From positions 1 to 64,000 of the forward strand of contig JBGCFQ010000022.1 of the NCBI GenBank assembly GCA_045106985.1: DNA of 64,000 bases, read 5' to 3'. This DNA comes from JAUIET01 sp045106985. Lineage in GTDB: Bacteria; Pseudomonadota; Gammaproteobacteria; Pseudomonadales; JAUIET01. The translations under genes were made by a program, and so were the position numbers. Of this stretch, positions 8,445 through 17,823 are shown piece by piece; within the stretch, counting starts at the first letter, position 1, and every line of letters begins with the position of its first letter. Below the pieces are notes generated by a model that was not told where the DNA came from, searched no databases, and saw nothing but the letters and a program-made list of their open reading frames with translations.

Positions 8445-8608
8445 TGGATCTCCTTTTGGATTAAGAGAGGAGGCGCGCACTAGGCAAATTTTCGTCAGAA
8501 TACATAAGCTTACATGTGATCTAGTACATATTTTGAGCGCCAACTTATCCGCACCTTTCGTCAGCGTCTAGTCTTAAGGGTGGAAGTGATTTTGCTAGGG
8601 AGGCACAT

Positions 8609-9409
8609 ATGTCAAAGGTTCGATCTGATGACAAAGGGGAAGCCACGTATTTTCGATCAAATGATCGAGTTACATGGGATAAGGACGGCTGGTATTACCT
8701 TCTGCGAGGCGCAGAGCCCTTGGGGCCTTTCAGCAACAAGATTGCGGCCGAGTTTAGCGGCAGTGACTTTATTAGTAATTTGCAAAAAGAAGAGAGCGCA
8801 GATCAAAAAGAGAGTAGTCCTAAAACGGAAAAAGCCCAGGTTCGTCTGAAGCTCGCTAAATCCGACACCATAAAACGACATTCTGGCTCTAAGAAAACGA
8901 ACGCAAAACCGGCTATCGGCGCACTGGCGCATATCGAATCTGCTGAGTTGAGCTACCCGCATGGTTATCAATGGGCGGCCAGCGGTCTAGTGGCAAACGC
9001 TAGAGCCTTTATTCGAATTTACAGCGCCAGTCTGGACCCTGATGTGTACTCTGATATAGACCTTGCAAGAAATCTATTTACGATGCTGAAAAGCCATAAG
9101 GGCGCATCTGTACGAGTTATGGTGCTACCAGAAGCTGATCTTTCATCTAAGCACTATTTGATAGAACTAGCGAAAAAGCTGCCAAGCTTCTGCCAGTTGC
9201 GAGTTCTTAATTCTCAGCCGCGCCGATTTCAGGAAGACTATATTCTCGCCGATCGACGCGGCTTGCTAGTACGGAAGCCCGAAGAAGATCTTGCATCGCT
9301 GGATACAAGGGCAGAAAAATCGGTGGCAGAAAGAATAGAGCACTTTGACAGCTTGTGGGCGGGCGCGGAAGACAGTGCGGAGTTACGTGACCAGGCAATG
9401 CAGCTGTAA
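8609..9409 (+). CDS. DUF6316 plus DUF7931 (phospholipase D-like) fusion protein
   Basis: 266 residues. Residues about 10-60 (RSNDRVTWDKDGWYYLLRGA, then GPF) fit DUF6316, a short domain with the pattern 'WYFxTREGxxxGPF'. A charged Lys/Glu/Ser linker covers about 60-105. Residues about 110-260 fit DUF7931, a PLD-like fold: YSASLDPDVY, VRVMVLPEADLSSKHYLIEL and the end pattern FDSLWAGAEDSAELRD. Only one His-containing motif is present and no HxKxxxxD, so phospholipase activity is unlikely. Ribosome-binding site AGGGAGG. Both families are found in gammaproteobacteria and have no known function. Confidence 0.7.
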   Translation: MSKVRSDDKGEATYFRSNDRVTWDKDGWYYLLRGAEPLGPFSNKIAAEFSGSDFISNLQKEESADQKESSPKTEKAQVRLKLAKSDTIKRHSGSKKTNAKPAIGALAHIESAELSYPHGYQWAASGLVANARAFIRIYSASLDPDVYSDIDLARNLFTMLKSHKGASVRVMVLPEADLSSKHYLIELAKKLPSFCQLRVLNSQPRRFQEDYILADRRGLLVRKPEEDLASLDTRAEKSVAERIEHFDSLWAGAEDSAELRDQAMQL

Positions 9410-9987
9410 GCCAGGATTGAACTGCGCCGTCATTTCTTTGCTAACGCAACCTTATATTTAGCAATAACTTTGCGTTTGGTGGTATCAACACATCGCTGAT
9501 GTCTCGTCGCGCTTGAGCAAAGCCTGCTTGGTTAAGGCGAAGAGGTGTACTTAAGGCTAGGCGTGCTTGACGGTGTAAATGGGCAGGCCTGAGTTCATCA
9601 CTCTCGCTGCCCTAGCCATAACATAGTCGGCCTAGTTTCATACGATAAACACCCAATCCCTAAATAAGTCAACCACTGGCCACACTAAGGGCGTATGCTG
9701 CTGGCGCAATAGAAACTTCATTCCGATTCTCTATCGAGCTTCAATTCTCGCCAGCTCGTCGGCTTCATCGTTGACTACTAGCTTGTTAGTGCAAGTTAGG
9801 CATTGTGCCAGGCGTACACCATACTGTTGTCTATTCCACGTTGCGCATGGTCAACACTCCTAAGCGAGCTCAGCTGTTTAATCAATAGCGCTCATTAGCA
9901 CACGGCGCAAGCCAAGAGAATCGAAATGACCAAATACAAAAAAGCCGCAGTGGGAAGTTTGGGTGCCAGTAGTGCCCCTACCTGTAA
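9410..9987. other. Intergenic stretch without a convincing gene
   Basis: On the minus strand, a protein-like reading (QYGVRLAQCLTCTNKLVVND, ending EARs) stops at 9731-9733. It lacks an in-frame start because an ATG at 9846-9848 is out of frame. It may be a decayed small gene. Nothing else is supported. Confidence 0.4.
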
Positions 9988-10731
9988 ATGGCTAGCAAAA
10001 TGAGAAGCACATACTTATTGTTGGTTTTGGCAAGCTGTTTGAGTTTGCCAGCTGCTGTGCATTCTCAATCAGCCGATATCGAAATTCCTGAAAACGCCAC
10101 AGCTAGGGCCTATGGCAACGGTTGGCGATGCGACGACGGCTTTCGAAAGTCGGGTAACAACTGCAGTGAGATAGCTGTTCCTGCCAACGCTTATCTGGAT
10201 TCAGCGGAATACGGCCGAGGCTGGGACTGCAGCCGAGGATATCGACGATCAAACGATTCTTGCAAAGCAATTGAGTTACCCAAGAACGCTTACATAGACT
10301 ATGGCGACAGCTGGAAGTGTGAGCGTGGTTTTAGAAAAACACGCGAGCAATGTGTGGCCATTAAAGTACCAAGCAATGCTCACTTGACCGAGAGCCGCTG
10401 GAAGTGTGATCGCGGCTACAAAAAGGAGCGTGGACAATGCTTAGCTATCCGCGTACCCGAGAATGGCTACCTGATGGACGATGGGTGGAAGTGCGAGCGA
10501 GGCTTCAAAGCAGATAAAGAATCGTGCTCAGCGATACCCGTGCCGAAAAATGGACATTTAGCCGATTCATCACGAGGCATTGGTTGGAAGTGCGACCGTG
10601 GATTTAGTGCCGACGCCGAACAGTGTGTTGCCGTGGTGCTGCCAGATAACGCCCATATTAGTAACTCGGGTAACGATTGGGCGTGTAACCGACCTTACCG
10701 GAAGACTCTGGTGGGGTGTGCAATACGTTAA
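9988..10731 (+). CDS. Secreted cysteine-rich protein with seven tandem ~30-residue repeats
   Basis: Up to 247 residues; ATG 9988 or ATG 10000 both precede a signal peptide (STYLLLVLASCLSLPAAVHS). The mature protein is seven tandem repeats of the form [AS]-I-x-V-P-x-N-A-[HY]-L-x(4-11)-W-x-C-x-R-G-[FY]-x(6)-C. Each has two cysteines that probably form one disulfide, giving a string of small extracellular modules. Tryptophan, arginine-glycine and asparagine positions are nearly invariant. The last repeat is degenerate (ACNRPYRKTLVGC). I do not know a named family; carbohydrate or surface binding would be a guess. Confidence 0.75.
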   Translation: MASKMRSTYLLLVLASCLSLPAAVHSQSADIEIPENATARAYGNGWRCDDGFRKSGNNCSEIAVPANAYLDSAEYGRGWDCSRGYRRSNDSCKAIELPKNAYIDYGDSWKCERGFRKTREQCVAIKVPSNAHLTESRWKCDRGYKKERGQCLAIRVPENGYLMDDGWKCERGFKADKESCSAIPVPKNGHLADSSRGIGWKCDRGFSADAEQCVAVVLPDNAHISNSGNDWACNRPYRKTLVGCAIR

Positions 10732-10741
10732 TGGCGCTATG

Positions 10742-10942
10742 TTACAAAAGTGCCCCCGCTCCAAAAGCGCCTTTCAAAACATGAATGGTTCGCTTCATAA
10801 CAGGCAAACGCTCGTTCGGGCATGTGAGGCAGCGCCAGGTCTCGCAGTCCATTTCGACACCTTCCAGTCTCATTGTAGTGTCTTCAAGGTATTGCAGCTC
10901 TTCTAGGCACTCTGCGCACTTTGGAATGTTCTTCTCTGGCAT
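10742..10942 (-). CDS. Small putative zinc-ribbon protein
   Basis: 66 residues with two cysteine pairs, CAEC near residue 9 and CLTC near residue 38, spaced as in a zinc ribbon, plus a hydrophobic C-terminus. No strong ribosome-binding site precedes ATG 10942. It converges on the repeat protein with a 10-bp gap. Plausible because of the CxxC pairs; otherwise unidentified. Confidence 0.45.
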   Translation of the reverse strand: MPEKNIPKCAECLEELQYLEDTTMRLEGVEMDCETWRCLTCPNERLPVMKRTIHVLKGAFGAGALL

Positions 10943-11483
10943 TACTACGGTGTCTCGGTGTAGGAAGGACGTGAGTAAGCTATAGGAGGCCTAGGTGCAT
11001 TAAGGCTCCTTAGTATTTACGCTACTATCTTAGGCGCTAGGGTTGGATAGAACATGGTTTTACATCAACTATGCGAACTGATTCTCGCGTTGAATGACAA
11101 CATTTAATCCTTCGGCGCACTAAAAATCTGTGAATTCGAGTATTCGCAAATCGATTTGCAAAGTGAAGCAGGATTTGATTGGCTTGCCGTAAGCAATCTC
11201 GCTTACAGCATTGCTCCTGAAAATGAAGGCACCGTTTCTTTGGGTTGTTGCTCTTGATGATAAAAAACGGAAAGAAAAAGGAACTTTGGCCATTAGAATG
11301 TACCAAAGATAGCTAAGGCCATAGTCCAGACAAACGGTTTGTTCGCTCGATCAGAGAGCTCTGATTACCGAGACGATAGAAGTATATTGTTTAGCATCTA
11401 TTTAATAACAAGGTTATGTCGGTAATGCCTAGGGCATCGCTTTTGATGTTGTTGTTTTTATTACCGCATAAGGATTCTAGTTT
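10943..11483. other. Intergenic stretch, nothing supported
   Basis: AT-rich with several short open frames. One minus-strand frame (11037-11306) is Cys/Arg-rich and lacks a ribosome-binding site or domain features. A plus-strand reading near 11160-11260 (GFDWLAVSNLAYS) looks protein-like but has no start and could be a decayed gene end. Confidence 0.4.
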
Positions 11484-11891
11484 GTGAAAACCGCCAAAAT
11501 CTACATCCAGCAGTGTGTACAGGATGTTGATGACCTTTTATCTGAATGCCAACCGTCGATTCTAAAATCGCGAGTGCTGTTCGCGATGCAGCTGGATGGC
11601 AAGGCGCATATGAATTTGAGTGTTGAAGTTACTCAGAAAAACGGCGGCTGCGACGCAGTAGATGATGTTGAAGTAGGGGAGGCTGTGGGCTATCAGGGCC
11701 CTTTCAACCAGGTTTTTTTCAGTGAACGAGTAGAGCAGTACTATCGCACCATTACAGGTAAAAGAGCTTCACGCTCATCGTCAGAGAGCTCGATGGATTT
11801 GGAGCATCATGCTGCTGGTGACTTCAGCATGTTTACCATGGAGGTGTTTTCAGCGACGGATAGCCTGACGTCAACTCATAACCGGATCTAG
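11484..11891 (+). CDS. Hypothetical acidic protein
   Basis: 135 residues from GTG 11484, with AAGGA upstream. Soluble and acidic, with no recognisable domain. Coding character is supported by the balanced composition (MKTAKIYIQQCVQDVDDLLS). Its last 21 bases overlap the end of the convergent M41-like gene. Confidence 0.5.
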   Translation: MKTAKIYIQQCVQDVDDLLSECQPSILKSRVLFAMQLDGKAHMNLSVEVTQKNGGCDAVDDVEVGEAVGYQGPFNQVFFSERVEQYYRTITGKRASRSSSESSMDLEHHAAGDFSMFTMEVFSATDSLTSTHNRI

Positions 11892-12356
11892 TGCTTGCTT
11901 GTCAGCTTCAATCAGGGAGATGACCTTATAGCCCGGTAATTCACCGCTTTTCTGCAATAGCTTCGCTAAGCGGCTTATCTTCGGCCAGTTCTTGCTGACA
12001 ATAGTGCGGGTAGACTGAAGAACTTTGGCTTGTAGCAGGTCGAATTGATTCTTGTTTTCGCAGCACTTCATTAGCAGCGCGTTTGCCTTTTCGTAGTCGT
12101 CTGCGGCGCCAGCTTCCCGGTAATTTCCTACAAACCCGGCAAGTTTGTCGGCCTCATAGCCTGCGTAGAAAGTAATTGCTCTGGAAAGCAACGTTTTCCG
12201 ATCCAGCTCTGAGCCATAGTCGTCCTTAAATTCAATGCAAAATTCTTTCTTTAGCACTGCAAGCGAACTGACTTTTGTAATTCGTCCGCCAAATTGAATG
12301 CCAACCACGGCGTGCGCGGATTCATGATAGGCCGCTGTTGATAAGCTTAGGTTCAT
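11871..12356 (-). CDS. Stand-alone M41 (FtsH protease-domain)-like metalloprotein
   Basis: 161 residues. AAYHESAHAVVG at residues 8-19 carries the H-E-x-x-H zinc motif in the FtsH setting (AxHExGHAxV), followed by ITFYAGYEADKL, matching the helix that follows the active site in M41 (AGxxAE). Established knowledge: in FtsH the M41 domain is joined to a membrane anchor and AAA ATPase; neither is present here. Orphan M41-like proteins are known in bacteria but poorly described. The third zinc ligand (normally an Asp further along) may be in YREAGAADDYEKA. Protease activity is plausible, not shown. Confidence 0.7.
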   Translation of the reverse strand: MNLSLSTAAYHESAHAVVGIQFGGRITKVSSLAVLKKEFCIEFKDDYGSELDRKTLLSRAITFYAGYEADKLAGFVGNYREAGAADDYEKANALLMKCCENKNQFDLLQAKVLQSTRTIVSKNWPKISRLAKLLQKSGELPGYKVISLIEADKQALDPVMS

Positions 12357-12577
12357 GCGATTGCTTAATTTTTTAGTGTCTCAATCAGTGTGGTGTACGC
12401 AGCGCTGCATGTTTTTTAGTCGTGTTCTTTTCAGCGTGGTCCCTGCTGTGCAGTGCTAATTATGTGCCATACACTATACGCTTTCAATTGAAGAGATGCT
12501 CCGTCATTAAATGTGTGAGAATATACTGATCGAATGTTTCCAATCGCTTTGATAATTCAGCCATAGAGTATATTGCA

Positions 12578-13435
12578 ATGGTCAGTCACGAAGCTTTTAA
12601 GCTCGGCAATGTCGCCGTAATTACCGGGGCCGCTGACGGTATTGGCTATGCCACTGCCAAACGCATGATAGGCAAGGGCATGCGCGTATGCCTGGCAGAC
12701 ATTGATGAGGAGCGGCTCGACGAGTCTGCGGCTCAACTGGGAGCATCAATGGCAGAGCATGTTGACGTTTCTGACATGAGCGCTCTGAGCGCCCTACGAG
12801 ACAAGGTTCTTTCGCAGTTGGGTCGGGTTGACGTGTTGATGAACAATGCAGGCACCGGTGGCTCTAATAGCTGCTGGACAGAGTATGAAGTTTGGCAAAA
12901 GACTCTGGGCGCCAATTTGTGGGGCGTAATCAATGGTGTGCACGCTTTTACCGAAGCGATGTTGGCCCAAAACACACCTGGCCTTATTATTAACACCGGG
13001 TCTAAGCAGGGCATTACCACGCCTCCCGGCAACCCGGCCTACAACGTAAGCAAGGCCGGTATTAAATCGTTTACTGAAGCACTACAGCATACCCTGAGAA
13101 ATACCGAGGGATGTCAGCTAAGCGCCCATTTGCTGGTGCCTGGGTTTACCTATACCGGTATGATTCGGCGCTTTATGCCAGACAAACCTCCTGCAGCGTG
13201 GACAGCAGAGCAAGTTGTTGAGTTTATGCTTGAAAAAATTGACCTCGGCGACTTCTACATTCTCTGCCCGGATAATGACGTAAATCGCGATATGGATAAC
13301 CGACGGATGGAATGGGCGATGGGCGACTTAATTTATAATCGACCAGCGCTGTCGCGCTGGCATGAGGATTATGAAGATGACTATCGAGAGTTTACCGAGC
13401 AAGAGTTCGGCACGCGATCGCTATTAGAAAAATAG
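12578..13435 (+). CDS. Short-chain dehydrogenase/reductase
   Basis: 285 residues. Classical SDR: TGAADGIG cofactor loop at about 15-22, NNAG at about 88-91, catalytic Ser in NTGSKQG and Tyr-Lys in AYNVSKAG. Oxidises or reduces an alcohol/ketone with NAD(P). Asp at the end of the second strand (CLADID) favours NAD over NADP. The long C-terminal tail rich in acidic residues (DYEDDYREFTEQE) is a subgroup feature. It is followed in the same direction by a DUF885 protein; the substrate is unknown. Confidence 0.88.
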   Translation: MVSHEAFKLGNVAVITGAADGIGYATAKRMIGKGMRVCLADIDEERLDESAAQLGASMAEHVDVSDMSALSALRDKVLSQLGRVDVLMNNAGTGGSNSCWTEYEVWQKTLGANLWGVINGVHAFTEAMLAQNTPGLIINTGSKQGITTPPGNPAYNVSKAGIKSFTEALQHTLRNTEGCQLSAHLLVPGFTYTGMIRRFMPDKPPAAWTAEQVVEFMLEKIDLGDFYILCPDNDVNRDMDNRRMEWAMGDLIYNRPALSRWHEDYEDDYREFTEQEFGTRSLLEK

Positions 13436-13463
13436 CCCTGCAACCCCCCATTTAGCGCTGAGG

Positions 13464-13482
13464 GCATTCTAGATTAGAATGC
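13464..13482. promoter_or_regulatory. Perfect 8-bp inverted repeat upstream of the DUF885 gene
   Basis: GCATTCTA-GAT-TAGAATGC lies about 30 bases before ATG 13514 and just after the SDR gene. No T-run follows, so an operator or an mRNA hairpin is as likely as a terminator. Confidence 0.45.
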
Positions 13483-13513
13483 TATACGCAATTTATCTCA
13501 ACAAGGCCATTTG

Positions 13514-15268
13514 ATGATTACATCACTAAAGACGCTCGCACTATTGCTAACTGTTTTTCCTTTGCTGTTGCCTTCGGTAGCGGCGGCGTCCTCGGATAAA
13601 GAGTTCCAATCCCTTCTCGATATCCATTGGGCCAATTCGGTTAAGGAAAAGATTTATTTCAGAAACGATCCTGATGCATGGCGCATGGATGGCAAATTGT
13701 CTGAACATACTGCGAAGGCTAGAGCCAGACGCAACAGCTTCAATGAGAAAATGCTTGAAGATCTTGGCACTATCGATATTCAAGGTCTCAGCAATGCGAA
13801 CCGAATTTCCTACAAAGTCTTTCGGTACGAACGCCAAACCGAAAAAGAAGCCTATCAGCAATTGGGACACTATTTTCCGATTACCAGCCTATTTGGATAC
13901 CACACTTACTTTGCAGAAGCGCCTGCCAATATGGCGTTTTTAGCCGCTGCAGACTACGACAAATACCTGATTAGTCTGGCGGATTTCCCTCGCTATAATG
14001 ATGAACACATCGCTTTGTTGGAAGAGGCCGTAGAGAAAGGCTACACGCATTACTGCAAGAGCATTGAAGGCTATCAGAACACTATTGATAAGCACATAGT
14101 TGCGGCGCCTGAAAACAGCGCCTTGTTTGTGCCGTTTTCGAAATTTCCGCTTACGTTTAGCGATGAAGAAAAAGCTGAATATGTGAAGAAGGGAGCGGCG
14201 CTAATAAGTAGGTCGATAATACCGGGCTATCAAAAGCTCAGCGAATTTTTTGAACAGCGTTACCAAGCAAATTGTAGAACCAAGTTAGGTATTACCGAGC
14301 TGCCGGGAGGGTCGGCTTACTACCAGTCTATGATTCGTTATTTTACAACAACGAACATGCAGCCAGACGACATTCATCAGTTAGGCCTTTCCGAAATTAA
14401 GCGCATTCGCAGTGAGATGGATTCGATTATTGAACAGGTGGGTTTCGATGGAGGTTTTCGTGACTTTCTAGAATTCCTTCGCACAGAACCAAAGTTCTAC
14501 GCCAAATCCATTCCAGAACTGCTGGGTCGAACAGCATTAATTAGCAAAACCGCCGAAGGCGAACTACCGAAGTTTTTCAGCGTGCTGCCAAGAGGCACTT
14601 ACAAAATTCAGGCAAACCCAAGCCGTGGCACGTTTTACATGCCGTCGGCTGGGGATGGCAAAACGTCCGGTACCTATTTCATAGATACCCGCCAACTTAA
14701 TTCGCAACCCTTTTACACGCTAGAGGCACTGACATTACATGAAGGCGTGCCAGGTCACCATCTACAGTCGGCGTTGGCGATGGAGGTAGGCCTGCCGGCC
14801 TTTAGGCGTACGCTTTATCATGCAGCCCATGGTGAAGGTTGGGGCTTGTACTCTGAGTTTCTTGGCAAAGAAATGGGCTTCTACAAAGACCCCTATAGTG
14901 ATTTCGGTCGCCTGGGCTACGAAGCCTGGCGTGCAGCACGCTTAGTTGTTGATACTGGCATGCATGCTTTTGGCTGGAGCCGCCAAAAGGCACTCGAATA
15001 CATGTTAAGCAACACGACCGCCAGTGAGTTCGAAGCAAACAAAGAAATTGATCGCTACATAACCTGGCCGGCACAAGCACTTGCTTACAAAATTGGTGAA
15101 CTTCGCATTCGCGGCTTACGATCAGAGGCTCAAGCTCAGCTAGGCGAGAAGTTCGATCTTCGCGCATTTCACGATATAGTTGTTGGCAACGGTTCCTTGC
15201 CAATAGCTGTGTTGGAAGAAATTGTTGAAGAATGGGTTGCCGCGCAGCAACACAGTGACGGTACTTGA
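13514..15268 (+). CDS. DUF885-family secreted metallopeptidase-like protein
   Basis: 584 residues; ATG 13514 is preferred to the TTG one codon earlier. A signal peptide (LALLLTVFPLLLPSVAAA) exports it. The DUF885 signature is present: LHEGVPGHHLQSAL (HExxxxHH-like zinc site, around residue 410) and HGEGWGLYSE about 30 residues later. Established knowledge: the family is related to M32/gluzincin-like peptidases and is usually periplasmic; substrates are mostly unknown. The stop overlaps the TTG start of the DedA gene. Confidence 0.85.
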   Translation: MITSLKTLALLLTVFPLLLPSVAAASSDKEFQSLLDIHWANSVKEKIYFRNDPDAWRMDGKLSEHTAKARARRNSFNEKMLEDLGTIDIQGLSNANRISYKVFRYERQTEKEAYQQLGHYFPITSLFGYHTYFAEAPANMAFLAAADYDKYLISLADFPRYNDEHIALLEEAVEKGYTHYCKSIEGYQNTIDKHIVAAPENSALFVPFSKFPLTFSDEEKAEYVKKGAALISRSIIPGYQKLSEFFEQRYQANCRTKLGITELPGGSAYYQSMIRYFTTTNMQPDDIHQLGLSEIKRIRSEMDSIIEQVGFDGGFRDFLEFLRTEPKFYAKSIPELLGRTALISKTAEGELPKFFSVLPRGTYKIQANPSRGTFYMPSAGDGKTSGTYFIDTRQLNSQPFYTLEALTLHEGVPGHHLQSALAMEVGLPAFRRTLYHAAHGEGWGLYSEFLGKEMGFYKDPYSDFGRLGYEAWRAARLVVDTGMHAFGWSRQKALEYMLSNTTASEFEANKEIDRYITWPAQALAYKIGELRIRGLRSEAQAQLGEKFDLRAFHDIVVGNGSLPIAVLEEIVEEWVAAQQHSDGT

Positions 15269-15777
15269 TCATCGACGACTATGTATTTGATTGGCTAAGC
15301 GCTAATAAGCAGCATTCGTGGATGATCATTCCAATGCTGGCCTTCCTGGAAGCTTGCCCAGGCGTGGGCCTGTTTGTCTCTGGCGTTATTTTACTGTCGG
15401 TTTCTACTCTGTTGTATACCGAGAATTTGGTAACGCTGCCCCAGATATTAGCGCTTGCCTTTGTAGCGGCAAGTCTCGCGGACCACGTGGGGTTTTATTT
15501 AGGTCGCTGGTTCGGGCCGAAGCTGCAGCACACAACATTTGTAAAAAAGCGTGCGGCTCAAGTGCAGAAAGGCGAGGCTTTCATTCTAAAATACGGCGCC
15601 GCGGCCATTGTATTTGGGCGTCTATTAACAGCGGTTAGAAGCTTGGTACCCATGCTGGTTGGCGTTAGTGGCACGAGCCCCTTGAAATACACTCTGCTTG
15701 ACTTACTCGCTTGCGCAATTTGGTCTGCGGGCCTCGGACTGTTGATTACTGGTTTGGGTAATTTCCTCGCTTTATAA
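15265..15777 (+). CDS. DedA/SNARE-associated membrane protein
   Basis: 170 residues with five hydrophobic segments. FLEACPGVGLFVSGVILL and the conserved GRLLTAVRSLVPMLVGVSG (the DedA F/G-R-x-x-P-x-x-R-x-x-x-P-type re-entrant region) identify the family, whose better-known members are undecaprenyl-phosphate or phospholipid flippases. The only usable start is TTG 15265, overlapping the previous stop (TTGA), which suggests translational coupling. The protein is slightly shorter than typical DedA (about 200). Confidence 0.85.
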   Translation: MIIDDYVFDWLSANKQHSWMIIPMLAFLEACPGVGLFVSGVILLSVSTLLYTENLVTLPQILALAFVAASLADHVGFYLGRWFGPKLQHTTFVKKRAAQVQKGEAFILKYGAAAIVFGRLLTAVRSLVPMLVGVSGTSPLKYTLLDLLACAIWSAGLGLLITGLGNFLAL

Positions 15778-15984
15778 ACCTATGCGCCAGTGTTCTCCTT
15801 TCTTATTAGCTTTGCGTTAATAACCCGCGTCATGTGAGTTCAACTCAAGTAATTGGGCCAACAATTACTGGTAGAACCGTTTGGCCGGCTTGCACCATAA
15901 AGCGGTCCGAATAATACTTGAGCAATCCCTAATGCTGTCGTAATGTAGGAGCATAAATCTAAAAGCCTATAAAGGAGTCGTTCA

Positions 15985-17517
15985 ATGGAACAGTTATCCG
16001 GTCAGGATGCAATGTTCTTGCACGCCGAGTTAGACGGCCTGCCGCAACACATAGGCGGCGTATCTATTTATGACCAATCTACAGCCCCTGACGGTGTAGT
16101 ACGATTCAAGCAAGTACTAAATATGTTGGAAGGCCGCTTGCATAAGTCGCCCATATTCCGACGCAAGCTCGCTGAGGTGCCTTTAGGATTAGGTCGCCCT
16201 TACTGGGTGGAAGACCCCGACTTCGACCTTGAATATCATGTGAGGCATATCGCTTTGCCTAAGCCGGGTGATTGGCGCCAACTGTGCATACTTGCAGCTC
16301 GAATTCATGCACGGCCGCTGGATCGGTCGCGGCCTCTTTGGGAAATATATGTAATAGAAGGCCTGAATAACGTAGAGGGCTTACCAAGTAACTGCTTTGC
16401 TTTGTTACTGAAGGTGCACCACTGCGCTATGGACGGCGCTACCGGCGCGCAATTCATGAACATAATGCATGACCTTACGCCCGAGATTGTGCCGTCAGGA
16501 CCTATCCCTAATCGCGTTATAAGAATGCCATCCAAAATAGAAATGCTTGGCAAAGCCTATGTAGATGCCTGGAAATCTCCAAAGCAAACCTTTGATGCGT
16601 TAAGAGCGAGCATTCCTTCCTATCAACGCGTCAAGGAAGGTAAGCGTAAGCAAGACTTCCACACGCTTGATGACAAGCAGAAAACGCGCTTTCAGGGCAA
16701 GATATCTCGCCACAGAGTGGTTGAAGGCCGGAAGTTTGACTTTGAACAGGTAAGGGAAATTAAGAACTCGGTTGCTGGCGCGACCATAAACGACGCAATG
16801 TTGACGGTGGTGGCAGGGGGCTTGCGAAAATATTTGCAAAGTAAAAACGAGTTACCAGACAGCACATTGGTATCTGGCTGCCCGATTGACGTTCGCTCAC
16901 CGGAGGAGCGGGCAGCCGGCGGCAATATGATTGGTTACATGAATGTGGCCCTGCGCACAGAAATAGAAGACCCTTTAAAGCGCTTGAAAGCGGTGCATGA
17001 AGAGTCTTTGTCGGCGAAGGCCTATGCCGAAGCTATGGGCCCCAGGGTAATGGTGGATGTTACCGAGCTGATACCCGGTAATGTTCTATCACTTGCGATC
17101 CGTGCGGCCAGTGCGACGGGGTTGGTTGAGGCTAACGTTATTCAAAACACTATTGTAACCAATGTGCCGGGCGCGCCTTTTGCCTTGTTTATGTGTGGTG
17201 CCGAGCTCGTTGATTCCTTCAGCCTTGGGCCCTTGTTACCCAATGTCGGCTTATTCCATATCGTGTACAGCGCTGTGCAAAATAAAAAAGGGCGAATCAC
17301 ACTTTCATTCACTGCGTGTCGCGATATGCTGCCGGACCCAGCCTTTTACGCCGATTGCTTACAAGAATCTTTCGATGAGTTGTACGCGGCTGCGACGGCT
17401 TCAATAAAACGTGCCGACAAAGCGGCGAAGGCAGCCACCAAGGAAACGAAAAAGAGCGCTGCAAAGAAGAGAGCGACAAAAAAGCCAGCAAGTAAGAAGA
17501 GCTCTGTTACCGCTTAG
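15985..17517 (+). CDS. Wax ester synthase / diacylglycerol acyltransferase (WS/DGAT)
   Basis: 510 residues. Catalytic HHxxxDG is present as H145-H146-C-A-M-D150-G. Further family motifs are PLDRSRPLWE and NDAMLTVVAGGLRKYL, with GNMIGYMNVALR and NVPGAPF later. Transfers fatty acyl-CoA to a long-chain alcohol or diacylglycerol, making storage wax ester or triacylglycerol at the inner membrane. The last ~36 residues are a Lys/Ala-rich histone-H1-like tail (AAKKRATKKPASKKS), unusual for the family and able to bind nucleic acid or acidic membranes. Ribosome-binding site AAGGAG. Single gene. Confidence 0.93.
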   Translation: MEQLSGQDAMFLHAELDGLPQHIGGVSIYDQSTAPDGVVRFKQVLNMLEGRLHKSPIFRRKLAEVPLGLGRPYWVEDPDFDLEYHVRHIALPKPGDWRQLCILAARIHARPLDRSRPLWEIYVIEGLNNVEGLPSNCFALLLKVHHCAMDGATGAQFMNIMHDLTPEIVPSGPIPNRVIRMPSKIEMLGKAYVDAWKSPKQTFDALRASIPSYQRVKEGKRKQDFHTLDDKQKTRFQGKISRHRVVEGRKFDFEQVREIKNSVAGATINDAMLTVVAGGLRKYLQSKNELPDSTLVSGCPIDVRSPEERAAGGNMIGYMNVALRTEIEDPLKRLKAVHEESLSAKAYAEAMGPRVMVDVTELIPGNVLSLAIRAASATGLVEANVIQNTIVTNVPGAPFALFMCGAELVDSFSLGPLLPNVGLFHIVYSAVQNKKGRITLSFTACRDMLPDPAFYADCLQESFDELYAAATASIKRADKAAKAATKETKKSAAKKRATKKPASKKSSVTA

Positions 17518-17823
17518 TTCTCAGTGTCGAGCGTGTTGAGTGATGCGCGCGCCTGATGAAGCTTGTGTCATCTTTGGCACAAGCTCTGTCGCGCTCTGCT
17601 TACCCCTTGTTCTCATTTCTCAACTCTCAGCGCCTATCAGGCGCAGACAAAAACAATCAGACTTGACTTTTTTATCAATGGGTGCGAATTTACAGCGAGA
17701 GCCTATCTCGTCACTGTTTTATGTTCGTTGCACTCGCATCATGCATTAAGCGCGTTCGAGCAACGAGCTGTAAAGCAATCGCAATCGTGCAATAAATAGT
17801 GCAATAGAAGAAAAGAGGTGACC

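Noticed and set aside
9731..9850. Minus-strand protein-like reading in the gap before the repeat protein
   Set aside because: No in-frame start; the nearest ATG is in another frame. At best a decayed gene.
11037..11306. 89-residue minus-strand frame
   Set aside because: No ribosome-binding site, odd Cys/Arg composition and no domain.
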